64,000 bases of DNA from Laceyella sediminis (lineage in GTDB: Bacteria > Bacillota > Bacilli > Thermoactinomycetales > Thermoactinomycetaceae), in NCBI RefSeq assembly GCF_003003125.1, contig NZ_PVTZ01000001.1, positions 450,219-514,218 on the forward strand, written 5' to 3'. Made by a program: the position numbers and the translations under genes. The notes under the pieces are model-generated. The model made no database searches. It saw only the letters and a program-made list of their open reading frames with translations, and was not told the origin of the DNA. This document shows, in pieces, positions 1-6,850 of the stretch. Every line of letters begins with the position of its first letter. Position 1 is the first letter of the stretch.

Positions 1-93
1 TGGAGACAGCTTCTTATCTTCCTGTTGGTGATCGCGACGATCTTCGTCTTCGTCGGATGCGGATTCGGCCATAAAGGCGGCGGTTACTGCTAA
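1..93 (+). CDS. YjcZ-family sporulation micropeptide (5' truncated by window edge)
   Basis: The window opens inside a reading frame whose 30 visible residues begin WRQLLIFLLVIATIFVFVGC and end GGGYC before a TAA. The hydrophobic segment followed by a short Gly/Cys tail matches the two complete copies downstream, which start MSGYYGGFGWRQ. YjcZ-family peptides are very short, single-helix membrane peptides found in spore formers; their molecular role is poorly known. Only the amino terminus is missing here. Confidence 0.8.
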   Translation, partial: WRQLLIFLLVIATIFVFVGCGFGHKGGGYC

Positions 94-147
94 GCGATGT
101 AACTTCGCTTGCGGCAGGCCGCATCTCTCCTGAAAGGGGGTGTAATC

Positions 148-258
148 ATGAGCGGATATTACGGCGGATTCGGTTGGAGACAGCTCTTGATCTTCCTGCT
201 GGTTATCGCGACCATCTTCGTGTTTGTGGCTGGTTGCCATGGCAAAGGATATTGCTAA
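148..258 (+). CDS. YjcZ-family sporulation micropeptide, copy 2
   Basis: This is a 36-residue peptide with an N-terminal Gly/Tyr-rich stretch (MSGYYGGFGWRQ), one hydrophobic helix (about residues 13-29) and a short Cys/Gly/Lys tail ending YC. A strong ribosome binding site (gaaaggggg) lies about 7 bases before the ATG. It is the second of three tandem near-identical genes. The family is typical of endospore formers, and the peptide is probably membrane-embedded in the sporangium. It is too short for ordinary gene callers. Confidence 0.85.
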   Translation: MSGYYGGFGWRQLLIFLLVIATIFVFVAGCHGKGYC

Positions 259-305
259 GCTAGCAGCGATGACGACCACCTGACCCGTTCAAAGGAGGGT
301 TTCTC

Positions 306-416
306 ATGAGCGGATACTACGGCGGTTTTGGCTGGAGACAGCTCTTGATCTTCCTGTTGGTTATCGCAACCATCTTTGTGTTTGTGGCTGGTTGCTATGG
401 CAGAGGATATTGCTAA
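306..416 (+). CDS. YjcZ-family sporulation micropeptide, copy 3
   Basis: This third tandem copy has 36 residues and is nearly identical to copy 2, differing mainly in the tail (CYGRGYC instead of CHGKGYC). It is preceded by aaaggaggg at about position 290. The hydrophobic helix is conserved almost letter for letter, which indicates recent duplication or gene conversion. A bidirectional terminator follows at 502-519. Confidence 0.85.
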   Translation: MSGYYGGFGWRQLLIFLLVIATIFVFVAGCYGRGYC

Positions 417-501
417 AGCATCTTTGTCGGCGGATGCTTCCCAAATAAAATATGCATAAGCCTCCACCTCCAAAGCGTTGGTGGCCAGAATTGAAAAAAG
501 C

Positions 502-519
502 GCCCTCTAATCAGAGGGC
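502..519. terminator. Bidirectional intrinsic terminator
   Basis: A perfect 7-bp stem (GCCCTCT/AGAGGGC) with a 4-base loop has an A-run on the left and a T-run on the right. It can therefore end both the yjcZ array on the plus strand and the oxidoreductase-like gene arriving on the minus strand. Confidence 0.85.
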
Positions 520-527
520 ACTTTTCA

Positions 528-1727
528 TTATCTGCGCAACCGCACATAGGCGCGTATTCCTTTGTCCACCCAGTCCCCCCACCAAACGGGCAACGAATGG
601 GCCCAACTTGTCCGATTTTGCTGCAACAACTGCTGAAAGCGCTCTGGACGATCTACATATACGCGGTTCCGCTTGGCTTGGCGCAATGCCTCCACCGGGC
701 CGTCCACATCCGGCCCTACCGCATGGATTCCTACAATGGCCCCATCTCGGCGGGTGATCAGCTTGACGAGTCCCGTCATTCGCTGCCCCCGCCATACCCG
801 AGCACCTTCATCCTCTTGCCGCGCTTGCTCCTCACTCATACCCACTGCCACTAAGGGCGGATCGGTCTTGACAATTCGGGGAGCAATGGAGTAATCGATT
901 CGGTGTTTGGTGCCCAAAAGGGCATTCATCGTCACTCGCCTGACTTCTTCCGGCCAAACACCGCAATCTGGACGCCCATGGACTTGCGGCCCAACGGCAT
1001 AGATATGGGAGCAGGAAGTCCGCATCCACGAGTCCGTAACCACCCCTCCCTCCTTGTAGGTCAATCCCAATTCCGCCAATCCCAGACTGGACACTTGGGG
1101 TAAAGACGCATCTGCCGATACGATTTCATCGGTTTCCAAGGCTTCAACCAAACCGTCAAACTGCAACTGGATGATCTTTTTGTTGGCTCGTTGCACCACT
1201 TTCACCACTTGGGTGTGGCACCGCACTCTGACTCCTTCTTGCCGCAACGATGCTTCCAAAATGGATAGGCACTCCGGATCATAGTCTGGCAACAAGTGGG
1301 CGCCTGTTTCAACCACCGTCACCTGAGCCCCTTGACGGGCAAGAGCTTGGGCCCATTCGATTCCATGCGGCGTTCCGCCCAGCACAACCCACTTTTTGGT
1401 TGGCGGCTGTCGCCAACCGGTCTCTTCTGCCACTTCCCCGGTTGCGGCTACACTTGCGGGCTCCGGAACCTCCCGGACGCGTTCCAAAGCGATGATGAAT
1501 GCCTTACCCGCTAACCGCACCTGTCCAGCCACTTCTACTTCATGTTCTGTAAGAAAGCGCACGCTCCCCTTGTACACATCCACCATGCCCTCGTAGGCGA
1601 AAAAGTCCTCTTCTCCCACGCCGCCCGGGTCCAGCAAAGCCACATGGGCACCCCAGGTGACCGCTTGGCCGGCAATGACTGAGCCCAATCTCCCGCCACC
1701 AATCACAATGAGTTGATATCGCTTCAT
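528..1727 (-). CDS. Degenerate pyridine nucleotide-disulfide oxidoreductase-like flavoprotein
   Basis: The protein begins MKRYQLIVIGGGRLGS, a Rossmann dinucleotide-binding fold. It contains a second Rossmann motif (VVLGGTPHGIEWAQALARQG) for NAD(P)H and a C-terminal dimerisation-like region (IVGIHAVGPDVDG). This is the order seen in lipoamide dehydrogenase and mercuric reductase. The redox-active CxxxxC motif that normally follows the first Rossmann unit is absent; that segment reads DPGGVGEEDFF. At about 399 residues it is shorter than the usual 450-470. I chose the start at 1727 because AAAGGGACG precedes it at good spacing; an upstream in-frame ATG at 1763 has no ribosome site. It may bind FAD and NAD(P) without dithiol chemistry. 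The function is unknown. Confidence 0.65.
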   Translation of the reverse strand: MKRYQLIVIGGGRLGSVIAGQAVTWGAHVALLDPGGVGEEDFFAYEGMVDVYKGSVRFLTEHEVEVAGQVRLAGKAFIIALERVREVPEPASVAATGEVAEETGWRQPPTKKWVVLGGTPHGIEWAQALARQGAQVTVVETGAHLLPDYDPECLSILEASLRQEGVRVRCHTQVVKVVQRANKKIIQLQFDGLVEALETDEIVSADASLPQVSSLGLAELGLTYKEGGVVTDSWMRTSCSHIYAVGPQVHGRPDCGVWPEEVRRVTMNALLGTKHRIDYSIAPRIVKTDPPLVAVGMSEEQARQEDEGARVWRGQRMTGLVKLITRRDGAIVGIHAVGPDVDGPVEALRQAKRNRVYVDRPERFQQLLQQNRTSWAHSLPVWWGDWVDKGIRAYVRLRR

Positions 1728-1811
1728 TTTTTTCGTCCCTTTCATCCAGCCTCGCCCTTTCATTTTAAAACGCTATCAAATAATTTGTGAAGAAAAGGAC
1801 GAAACAAAAAA

Positions 1812-1834
1812 CGAGCCGGGGAAACTCCCGGCTC
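1812..1834 (-). terminator. Intrinsic terminator of the coiled-coil gene
   Basis: A GC-rich stem (GAGCCGGG/CCCGGCTC, loop of about 5) is followed on the minus strand by a T-rich tract. It lies directly after the stop codon at 1836. Confidence 0.85.
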
Positions 1835-1835
1835 G

Positions 1836-2078
1836 CTAAGTTTCAGGATAAGGCGCAACCGATTGGATCAAGCATTTACTTTGGTCTTTGCCGAGCAGAT
1901 GGAGCAACATGTGATATTGTTCAATCAACATCACTTCAAAAAAACGCAAGTCTTGTTTTAATTTGTTATTTTCCTGGGTCAACCGTTTCATTTGTTGCCC
2001 CATCTGTTCCACTTGCTCTTCCAGTTGGGATATGCGGACATGGCTGAGTTCACGGGCGGACTTGCTTGGATTAGGCAA
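1836..2078 (-). CDS. Small coiled-coil protein
   Basis: I do not recognise this family. It is a protein of about 80 residues with a heptad-like central region (SQLEEQVEQMGQQMKRLTQENNKLKQDL), which is a probable coiled coil. A TTG start at 2078 is favoured because AAAGAGGTG lies 7 bases before it; an ATG at 2102 has no ribosome site. It lies 40 bases downstream of the rsfA-like gene in the same direction and ends at its own terminator, so the two probably form an operon and this one may also belong to sporulation. Confidence 0.6.
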   Translation of the reverse strand: MPNPSKSARELSHVRISQLEEQVEQMGQQMKRLTQENNKLKQDLRFFEVMLIEQYHMLLHLLGKDQSKCLIQSVAPYPET

Positions 2079-2118
2079 TATTCGCCACCTCTTTCTCCCC
2101 ATTGGCTGCTACTTTATC

Positions 2119-2682
2119 TTATGATGATTCCCCTATTCCGCTATCCGCATTTACCTGTTGTCCTTTCTCATTTTTAATGACAAGCTCCGGCATCCCCGCT
2201 TGTTTTCGCACCGATTGCAACATCCGCAAGAGATCTTGGTACTTGTCTTTCACTTCGTTTTCATACAAATCATAGTATTGCCGCTCTTCTTTCAGTTTGC
2301 TATTCTCCGATTCAAGCTCGCGCAAGGCTTTCTCCGCGTCAGCCAAACGTTTGGTCAGCGCTTTGACCTCATCTTTGGCCCGGCGCCCTTCCCTATCTAG
2401 CTCTTTGATGAGCGGAATCACTTGCGTCAACGACTCCAATTGATCCCCTTTTTTCTTTTTTAATTGTCTATAAACACGCTTCTTCTTCGCGTCGGCATAG
2501 GCCTTCAGGTCTTGTTGCCTAAGCACGGCATTCCAGCGAAAACCGCAGGCTCCTGGTGTTCGGTTCAACTTCCGGCCTACTTCCTCAAACGCTTCGATCT
2601 GCGTTTTGCCACTTTCGATTGCCGTTAACGCAAACTCACGCAACAGTTGGTCTTCCTCTTCTGTCCAGCGACGCCCTTTCAT
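2119..2682 (-). CDS. rsfA: RsfA-family prespore-specific transcriptional regulator
   Basis: The N-terminal 60 residues form a Myb/SANT-like DNA-binding domain (MKGRRWTEEEDQLLREFAL ... RTPGACGFRWNAVLR). A basic linker and a long coiled coil (about residues 85-155) follow. This is the architecture of RsfA/YwfN, sigma-F-dependent modulators of forespore gene expression in Bacillus. At 187 residues it is close to the family's usual size. A purine-rich gggggagggg-like site lies upstream of the ATG. The assignment rests on domain pattern; several RsfA paralogs often occur per genome, so orthology with rsfA itself is not certain. Confidence 0.75.
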   Translation of the reverse strand: MKGRRWTEEEDQLLREFALTAIESGKTQIEAFEEVGRKLNRTPGACGFRWNAVLRQQDLKAYADAKKKRVYRQLKKKKGDQLESLTQVIPLIKELDREGRRAKDEVKALTKRLADAEKALRELESENSKLKEERQYYDLYENEVKDKYQDLLRMLQSVRKQAGMPELVIKNEKGQQVNADSGIGESS

Positions 2683-2775
2683 ATCTATTCTGCCCCTCCC
2701 CTCACTTTCATCCTGTGAACAATATTTTTCTATATATATTATGTAGTCAGGAAGGGAGGATATTATGTTTCAAAC

Positions 2776-3156
2776 TTAAAATCCCATCTCATGCAACCGG
2801 GGCAATGGGCCCACGGGAATCGACAGTTGCTCCAAGTCTGGCAACGCCATGCTCGCTTGACCTTCTGGCAAACGCTCTAAGCACAAGGCCAGCCACGCCA
2901 GCAACGCCTCCACATCCACTCCGTCGCGTTCAGGGCGGAAAGGCGACAGATAGCGATAGGCGCTTGTAGCCAATTTACGCGCTCCCCGCACTTTACCGCG
3001 CTTCAGTTGGTGCATGATCGCCGCAATCTGGATCAGTCCGTGATAGAAATCATTGTCCCGCTGTGTTTGCCAAAGCTCCTCCAACACTTCATGCGCTTCC
3101 CAATATTCTTCGGCGTGATAATGGCGGAAGAAGCTGAGATAATTGGTGTGGTACAT
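2776..3156 (-). CDS. DUF309 family protein
   Basis: The hallmark DUF309 motif HEVLEELWQ appears near residue 22-30 of the 126-residue protein, followed by an all-helical body (GLIQIAAIMHQLKRG). The conserved His and Glu residues look like a metal- or ligand-binding helix pair; no function is established. The start at 3156 (MYHTNYLSFF) has AAAGGGAG before it, so the longer frame to 3222 is rejected. It is a single gene with its own promoter region. Confidence 0.8.
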   Translation of the reverse strand: MYHTNYLSFFRHYHAEEYWEAHEVLEELWQTQRDNDFYHGLIQIAAIMHQLKRGKVRGARKLATSAYRYLSPFRPERDGVDVEALLAWLALCLERLPEGQASMALPDLEQLSIPVGPLPRLHEMGF

Positions 3157-3291
3157 CGCCAACTCCCTTTCCTCTCTCCAAACGCGCGGGAGACCTCGCT
3201 TTTCCCGGCGAAGGAAAATCATTCATCCGATTTCATTTTATATGAACTTGCCCGACCAAGGGAACCTTGCCTAAAAAAGGCAAAGAAAAAA

Positions 3292-3312
3292 GACCAGGTT
3301 CCGTTCCTGGTC
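3292..3312 (-). terminator. Intrinsic terminator
   Basis: A stem GACCAGG/CCTGGTC with a 7-base loop is followed on the minus strand by TTTTTTC. It would end transcripts coming from the TPR gene or from the 20-residue ORF at 3332-3394. Confidence 0.75.
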
Positions 3313-3331
3313 ACATGAAAGAGGGTCAAGA

Positions 3332-3394
3332 TTAAGGAGTTAAAAGAAGCGTGGTAGCGTAAGCAAGAAGGTCAACCTTACTTACAGGAACCAT
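3332..3394 (-). CDS. Possible 20-residue small protein
   Basis: An ATG at 3394 is preceded by GGAGCG about 7-9 bases upstream and opens a frame of 20 codons: MVPVSKVDLLAYATTLLLTP. It stops 20 bases before the start of an intrinsic terminator. The peptide is amphipathic to hydrophobic. No family is recognised. It could be a genuine micropeptide or chance coding in the trailer of the TPR gene. Confidence 0.35.
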   Translation of the reverse strand: MVPVSKVDLLAYATTLLLTP

Positions 3395-3469
3395 TTTATC
3401 ACGCTCCGCGAATTTTGTCGATATGGTGTCGAGGGTTGTTTTCGAACTTTTTCAATTTTGCCCTTCTTT

Positions 3470-4189
3470 TCAAATCACCCAACGCTTCCAAAACATAAAG
3501 ATTTTCGGCGTGTTGGTTGCTTTCAGCACCTGCGCGAATTGATTTCGCAACACTTTGTTCTTCGGATCGAGGCGCATCGCCATTTTGAGATGTTTGGCCG
3601 CTTCCTCATAACGCTCCATCTCCATGAACAAACGGGCTTTCCCTAGATGGTAGCGAGGGTGCTCCATATAATATTGTTGCGCCAATTCAAAATGCAACAG
3701 CGCCTGTCCCGTTTTGCCGCGCAACAAACAAATCTCCGCAATCAAGATATGGCTCAGCGCATCGGTAGGCTCCAACTCCAACCCCCGCAACAACAAGTTT
3801 TGTGCCATGGTGATACAATCGGTGTGGGTCATCAAATAACGGGCATACTCCCGGTACCCTCTGCTGAAGTGGGGAAACCGGTGCAAAATCGCTTGATAAG
3901 ACCGGCCCGCTTCCGTCAGCTCCTGTTGGGCTTCCAATATTTGCGCATACAGCAGATGCGCTTCTTTGTGATCGGGTGCAAGGGCGAGCGCGCTTTCCAC
4001 AGCCTGGTGCGCCCGGCTCCAATATTGCTTTCTGACCTCCAGCACAGCCAACATCAAAAAATACTCCGCTTGAGGCTCCTCTTTGATCATGCGTTCCAGT
4101 TTTGCCCGATTGCGGCGGTAGCTCCCCGATATATACCGCTTCCCTTGTGCCTCCCTTGCGAAATCCAATTCGATAATGGGTCCGGCCAC
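3470..4189 (-). CDS. Tetratricopeptide repeat protein
   Basis: This is a protein of 239 residues made almost wholly of TPR helices from about residue 40 to 225. Repeat units are visible at AHQAVESALALAPDHKEAHL, AGRSYQAILHRFPHFSRGY, NLLLRGLELEPTDALSHIL and AAKHLKMAMRLDPKNK. It has no signal peptide or membrane segment, so it is probably a cytoplasmic scaffold. It lies downstream of the YpuI-like gene on the same strand with a gap of about 55 bases, so the two may share a transcript. The specific role cannot be read from the sequence. Confidence 0.8.
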   Translation of the reverse strand: MAGPIIELDFAREAQGKRYISGSYRRNRAKLERMIKEEPQAEYFLMLAVLEVRKQYWSRAHQAVESALALAPDHKEAHLLYAQILEAQQELTEAGRSYQAILHRFPHFSRGYREYARYLMTHTDCITMAQNLLLRGLELEPTDALSHILIAEICLLRGKTGQALLHFELAQQYYMEHPRYHLGKARLFMEMERYEEAAKHLKMAMRLDPKNKVLRNQFAQVLKATNTPKIFMFWKRWVI

Positions 4190-4244
4190 GTTTCTCTCCC
4201 CCTTTATCTAATATAAAATCCTAAGCGCAGCTACCTGATCGCGA

Positions 4245-4739
4245 TCACAGACGCATGCGGGTCACATCGTCCGTCTCGTAACAGTCCAGCTCATCCCGCA
4301 ATGTGGTGAACAATCCCGACAACGAGAGCGTAACGCGGCGCAACATTGTCGGCGGCGTCTGCCGAAAAATAATGCTGTCGCCCCGGGTGTAACTATATCG
4401 GCTGTTTTCCCAATACACTTCGTTTTGGGGATGATAGAAGAAATGAACACAAGTATGGGCGATGTTACGCAACGCTTTTTCCGCAAGCTCCTGATGAAAA
4501 TCAGCACGGCGCAACACCCGGCTCACCTGTTCATAGCCCCGTTCGCAGGCGACGCTCAGATAGCGCAAATCGTGCAAAAACTCCCGAACGTACGCTTCCT
4601 GCTCTTTGGTTGGCGGTGCGAACTCACTCGTCAGCTGCGGCACGGCGGTATAATCCAAAAACTCGTTCAGTTGTGTCTTGGCCTCTTTCAAATGTTCCTT
4701 CACCAGAATGCACAGCTCTTTGGTTTGCTCGGCTGGCAC
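4245..4739 (-). CDS. YpuI/DUF3907 family protein
   Basis: This 164-residue, mostly helical soluble protein has the layout of Bacillus YpuI: an N-terminal helix (ELCILVKEHLKEAKTQLNEFL), a central RYLSVACERGYEQ segment and a conserved region around FFYHPQNEVYWENSRYSYT. The initiation codon appears to be GTG with a GGGGG-containing site upstream. The function of the family is unknown. The identification is from pattern memory. Confidence 0.55.
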   Translation of the reverse strand: MPAEQTKELCILVKEHLKEAKTQLNEFLDYTAVPQLTSEFAPPTKEQEAYVREFLHDLRYLSVACERGYEQVSRVLRRADFHQELAEKALRNIAHTCVHFFYHPQNEVYWENSRYSYTRGDSIIFRQTPPTMLRRVTLSLSGLFTTLRDELDCYETDDVTRMRL

Positions 4740-4916
4740 GATGAAACAACCCCCTGTTGCGACAAACTACGCCCATGTTAAATTTCCACTTTTAGTATAT
4801 CATATGGCCCATTTCATTTCTGCAATCAATTTAGATATTTTAAAAATAAGAAGAGAGAAAAAGACTAGGACATTAGAAGGAATTCATATTATGAAACAAG
4901 AATTTACCGAAACCAA

Positions 4917-4966
4917 GGCGTGTCTGATCCTTATGATATGCGTGAACGCGACTTGCCAGACACACC
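4917..4966. mobile_element. Short relic of an IS5-type MITE
   Basis: Terminal sequences GGCGTGTCTGAT and GCCAGACACACC are inverted and match the ends of the 129-bp element at 15752-15880. Only about 26 bases remain between them. Flanking bases do not form a clear duplication (CCAA on the left, TAGT on the right), so one flank or the element itself has been altered. It lies between a short ORF start at 4891 (MKQEFTETK, with AGAAGGA upstream) and the thioesterase gene. Confidence 0.55.
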
Positions 4967-4995
4967 TAGTTTAAATCCCACTGGAGGAATGGCAT

Positions 4996-5469
4996 ATGAA
5001 CACAGCTTGGCCACCCACCGATTTGGCCCAATGGAGCACACAATTCCGCTTTATCACTCCTATCCAGGTCCGCTTCTCCGACACCGACATGTTGGGGCAT
5101 ATCAATAATGTGAGTTACTTCAGCTACTTTGAACATGGCAGGATCGCTTATCTGGAAAAATTGGGTCTTACCCGTTTTTTATTGCAGTCCCCGACAGAGC
5201 CGGGCGGATATATTGTCACGGCCAATCTAGAATGCCAATATCTGCGAGAAATTCATTTCGGCAAAGACGTGCGCCTAGGTGTCCGCGTCAGTCGCATTGG
5301 AACAAGTAGCTTGGATATTGAATACGCTTTATTTTTGGCAGAGGAAGAAATCATCGCCGCCATCGGACGCGGCACAGTGGTCTATGTCAATCCCGCGACT
5401 GGCAAAAGCCAGCCTTTGCCTGAACAGGCGAAAGAATTGATTCGCTCCTTTGAAGAAGAACGGCCTTAA
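4996..5469 (+). CDS. Acyl-CoA thioesterase, 4HBT (hotdog) fold
   Basis: This 157-residue single hotdog domain contains the diagnostic RFSDTDMLGHINNVSYFSYF stretch at about 25-45, where the Asp and the HxNN act in thioester hydrolysis. It resembles the YbgC/FAT-A-like 4-hydroxybenzoyl-CoA thioesterase family and would cleave acyl-CoA in the cytoplasm. Substrate length cannot be told. The start is fixed by an ideal GGAGGAA 7 bases before the ATG. A strong hairpin follows at 5486. Confidence 0.85.
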   Translation: MNTAWPPTDLAQWSTQFRFITPIQVRFSDTDMLGHINNVSYFSYFEHGRIAYLEKLGLTRFLLQSPTEPGGYIVTANLECQYLREIHFGKDVRLGVRVSRIGTSSLDIEYALFLAEEEIIAAIGRGTVVYVNPATGKSQPLPEQAKELIRSFEEERP

Positions 5470-5485
5470 TCAGCCACAACCAACA

Positions 5486-5514
5486 CTCCCCGCACCTTCA
5501 AGGCGTGCGGGGAG
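5486..5514 (+). terminator. Strong GC-rich hairpin after the thioesterase gene
   Basis: A perfect 10-bp stem CTCCCCGCAC/GTGCGGGGAG with a 9-base loop begins 17 bases after the stop codon. No T-run follows, so it may be a transcript-stabilising hairpin or a weak terminator. Confidence 0.5.
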
Positions 5515-5917
5515 GAAACACAGCTTATCTGATGGGGCGCTCCGCAACCCATAGGGGGGGCTCCAGCTATCTGTTCGATCGACGTCTTCTCCTCAAACGG
5601 GGTATTCCCCATACGATTTCCGGGCGTCAGGATATAGATTGATTGTGCTATGTATGATCATGCAGCTCCAAAAAACGGTCTTCAAACACGCTCGGCGCTT
5701 GGATGAACTAGAAAAAGCGAATGATAAATAGCAAAGGCCAGGATGAGAAATCCCTGGTCTTCTGTTACATACTCCGACATGCTCTAAAACATGTCAGTTC
5801 GTATTGATACGAATAAATTTAAGAGAATGATATTTGGATTCCGTTTCTACTGGAAGATATAAAGAAACTCATTTGTTGTTTTGGGTAGCAACGTTTGTAC
5901 TGGGGGACATACATAAA
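5515..5917. other. Non-coding stretch with possible gene remnant
   Basis: No complete gene is visible. A plus-strand frame from about 5582 to 5731 stays open for roughly 50 codons without a good start and ends MQLQKTVFKHARRLDELE followed by KANDK and a stop; it looks like the tail of a lost gene, but I cannot name it. A hairpin GGCCAGG/CCTGGTC follows at 5738-5761 and may have been its terminator. Confidence 0.3.
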
Positions 5918-5944
5918 GGACGATAGATTAAAAACCTATCGCCC
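5918..5944 (-). terminator. Terminator overlapping the end of yjdF
   Basis: The stem CGATAG/CTATCG, with extra G-C pairs outside, spans the stop codon region at 5936 and is followed on the minus strand by TTTATGT. Confidence 0.55.
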
Positions 5945-6343
5945 CTTATGTTTTGCCTTTCTTTTGGCAATTTTTATCTCCCTTTTTTTCTTGGCCAATA
6001 CTTCTTTCTCTTCTTTACTCAGTATTTTTCGTTCTTTTTTGCGCTCTTGCAGTTCCAATTGCAATGCCTCATGGGCATAGGTAGAGACCCCTTTTTGTTG
6101 CATCTCTTTGGCCACTTGGCGAGCGAGGCGTTTAGGGTTAACTTTTTTCTCTTTCTTTTCTATATCTACTTGGAATTTGCGTTTTTCAATATGAGCGAGC
6201 AATTTCTTGTTGACAAAATCGAGAATTTCAGTATCTTTTGGCTCTGATCCAAAAATGACTTGGCCTGCGCGTAGTTTGTTATCAATAGTTTCTTCAATAA
6301 TTCCAACCCAAAATTGACCGTCATGATAAACGGTTAACTTCAT
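5936..6343 (-). CDS. yjdF: YjdF family protein (DUF2992)
   Basis: This 135-residue protein begins MKLTVYHDGQFWVGIIEE, the typical YjdF amino terminus, continues with IFGSEPKDTEILDFVNKK, and ends in a very Lys/Glu-rich charged helix (AKKKREIKIAKRKAKHKGR). The function is unknown. Genes of this family are commonly controlled by the yjdF riboswitch, which senses azaaromatic compounds, and that RNA is recognisable directly upstream here. The start at 6343 has AGAGGGGG 8 bases before it; the longer frame to 6430 would run into the riboswitch. Confidence 0.85.
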   Translation of the reverse strand: MKLTVYHDGQFWVGIIEETIDNKLRAGQVIFGSEPKDTEILDFVNKKLLAHIEKRKFQVDIEKKEKKVNPKRLARQVAKEMQQKGVSTYAHEALQLELQERKKERKILSKEEKEVLAKKKREIKIAKRKAKHKGR

Positions 6344-6351
6344 TTCAGGTT

Positions 6352-6475
6352 CCCCCTCTAAAAAATCTGAATAATAAAGGAATGATGGACGAGCCCGAGG
6401 GGGCAAGGATACTTCATTAGGGTTTCGCACCCTAATGTTACTGGACTACCAACCAGTAATGTGATTTTTCATTCC
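6352..6475 (-). promoter_or_regulatory. yjdF riboswitch with overlapping Shine-Dalgarno control
   Basis: The 5' leader of yjdF folds into a closing stem (6379-6385 with 6469-6475). Inside it are a stem CATTAGGGT/ACCCTAATG (6415-6423 with 6429-6437), a stem TTACTGG/CCAGTAA (6438-6444 with 6453-6459) and a GCCC/GGGC hairpin near 6394-6404. Placement and multi-helix shape agree with the yjdF motif RNA. The loop-side CCCCCTC of the last hairpin (plus-strand GAGGGGG, 6397-6403) is exactly complementary over 7 bases to the Shine-Dalgarno GAGGGGG of yjdF (6352-6358), which suggests ligand-dependent translation initiation. Confidence 0.75.
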
Positions 6476-6518
6476 TTTTTATATCGACTCCGTTTGTGTT
6501 CCCGTTTAGGAAAAGGGA

Positions 6519-6533
6519 GGCCTCATGAGAGGC
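6519..6533. terminator. Possible terminator after the small gene at 6606-6794
   Basis: GGCCTC and GAGGCC form a 6-bp stem. On the minus strand it is followed by TCCCTTTTCC, a mixed pyrimidine run rather than a clean T-run. Confidence 0.4.
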
Positions 6534-6605
6534 CAGATCATTTCATTGCAAATCGTCCTTATTTTCTCTGATGCTTAGCTCTATTAGCTATTCACCAGAT
6601 ATGCC

Positions 6606-6794
6606 CTAGTGGTAATATTGGCACATGCGCTTTTTCGCAATCGTTTCAGCGACGATGTAATAAATCTCTTCTTCTTTTAATGCCGACACTTCACCATAGA
6701 TGAGGATTTGTGCTTCTTTTTCTGTTTCCGTCAACAGCTCATGTATTTCGGGCATCCGGTCCAACACCAAGCGGGACAAGGTTACCGCTTGCAT
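6606..6794 (-). CDS. Small conserved-looking protein of unknown function
   Basis: This 62-residue acidic helical protein (MQAVTLSRLVLDRMPEI ... LLTETEKEAQILIYGEV) is not assigned to a family. The ATG at 6794 has AAGAGGTGAG at good spacing and is preferred to a GTG 9 bases upstream. It is 56 bases downstream of the CoA-binding gene on the same strand, so it is probably the last gene of that operon. Confidence 0.5.
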   Translation of the reverse strand: MQAVTLSRLVLDRMPEIHELLTETEKEAQILIYGEVSALKEEEIYYIVAETIAKKRMCQYYH

Positions 6795-6850
6795 CCGCCT
6801 CACCTCTTGATGTGATGTTTATCCGCTTTCGGCCCTCCTACCATCCACAC

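Noticed and set aside
5486..5580. End of an IS200/IS605 element at the strong hairpin
   Set aside because: No transposase or TnpB remnant is recognisable next to it, and the hairpin is explained as the 3' structure of the thioesterase transcript.
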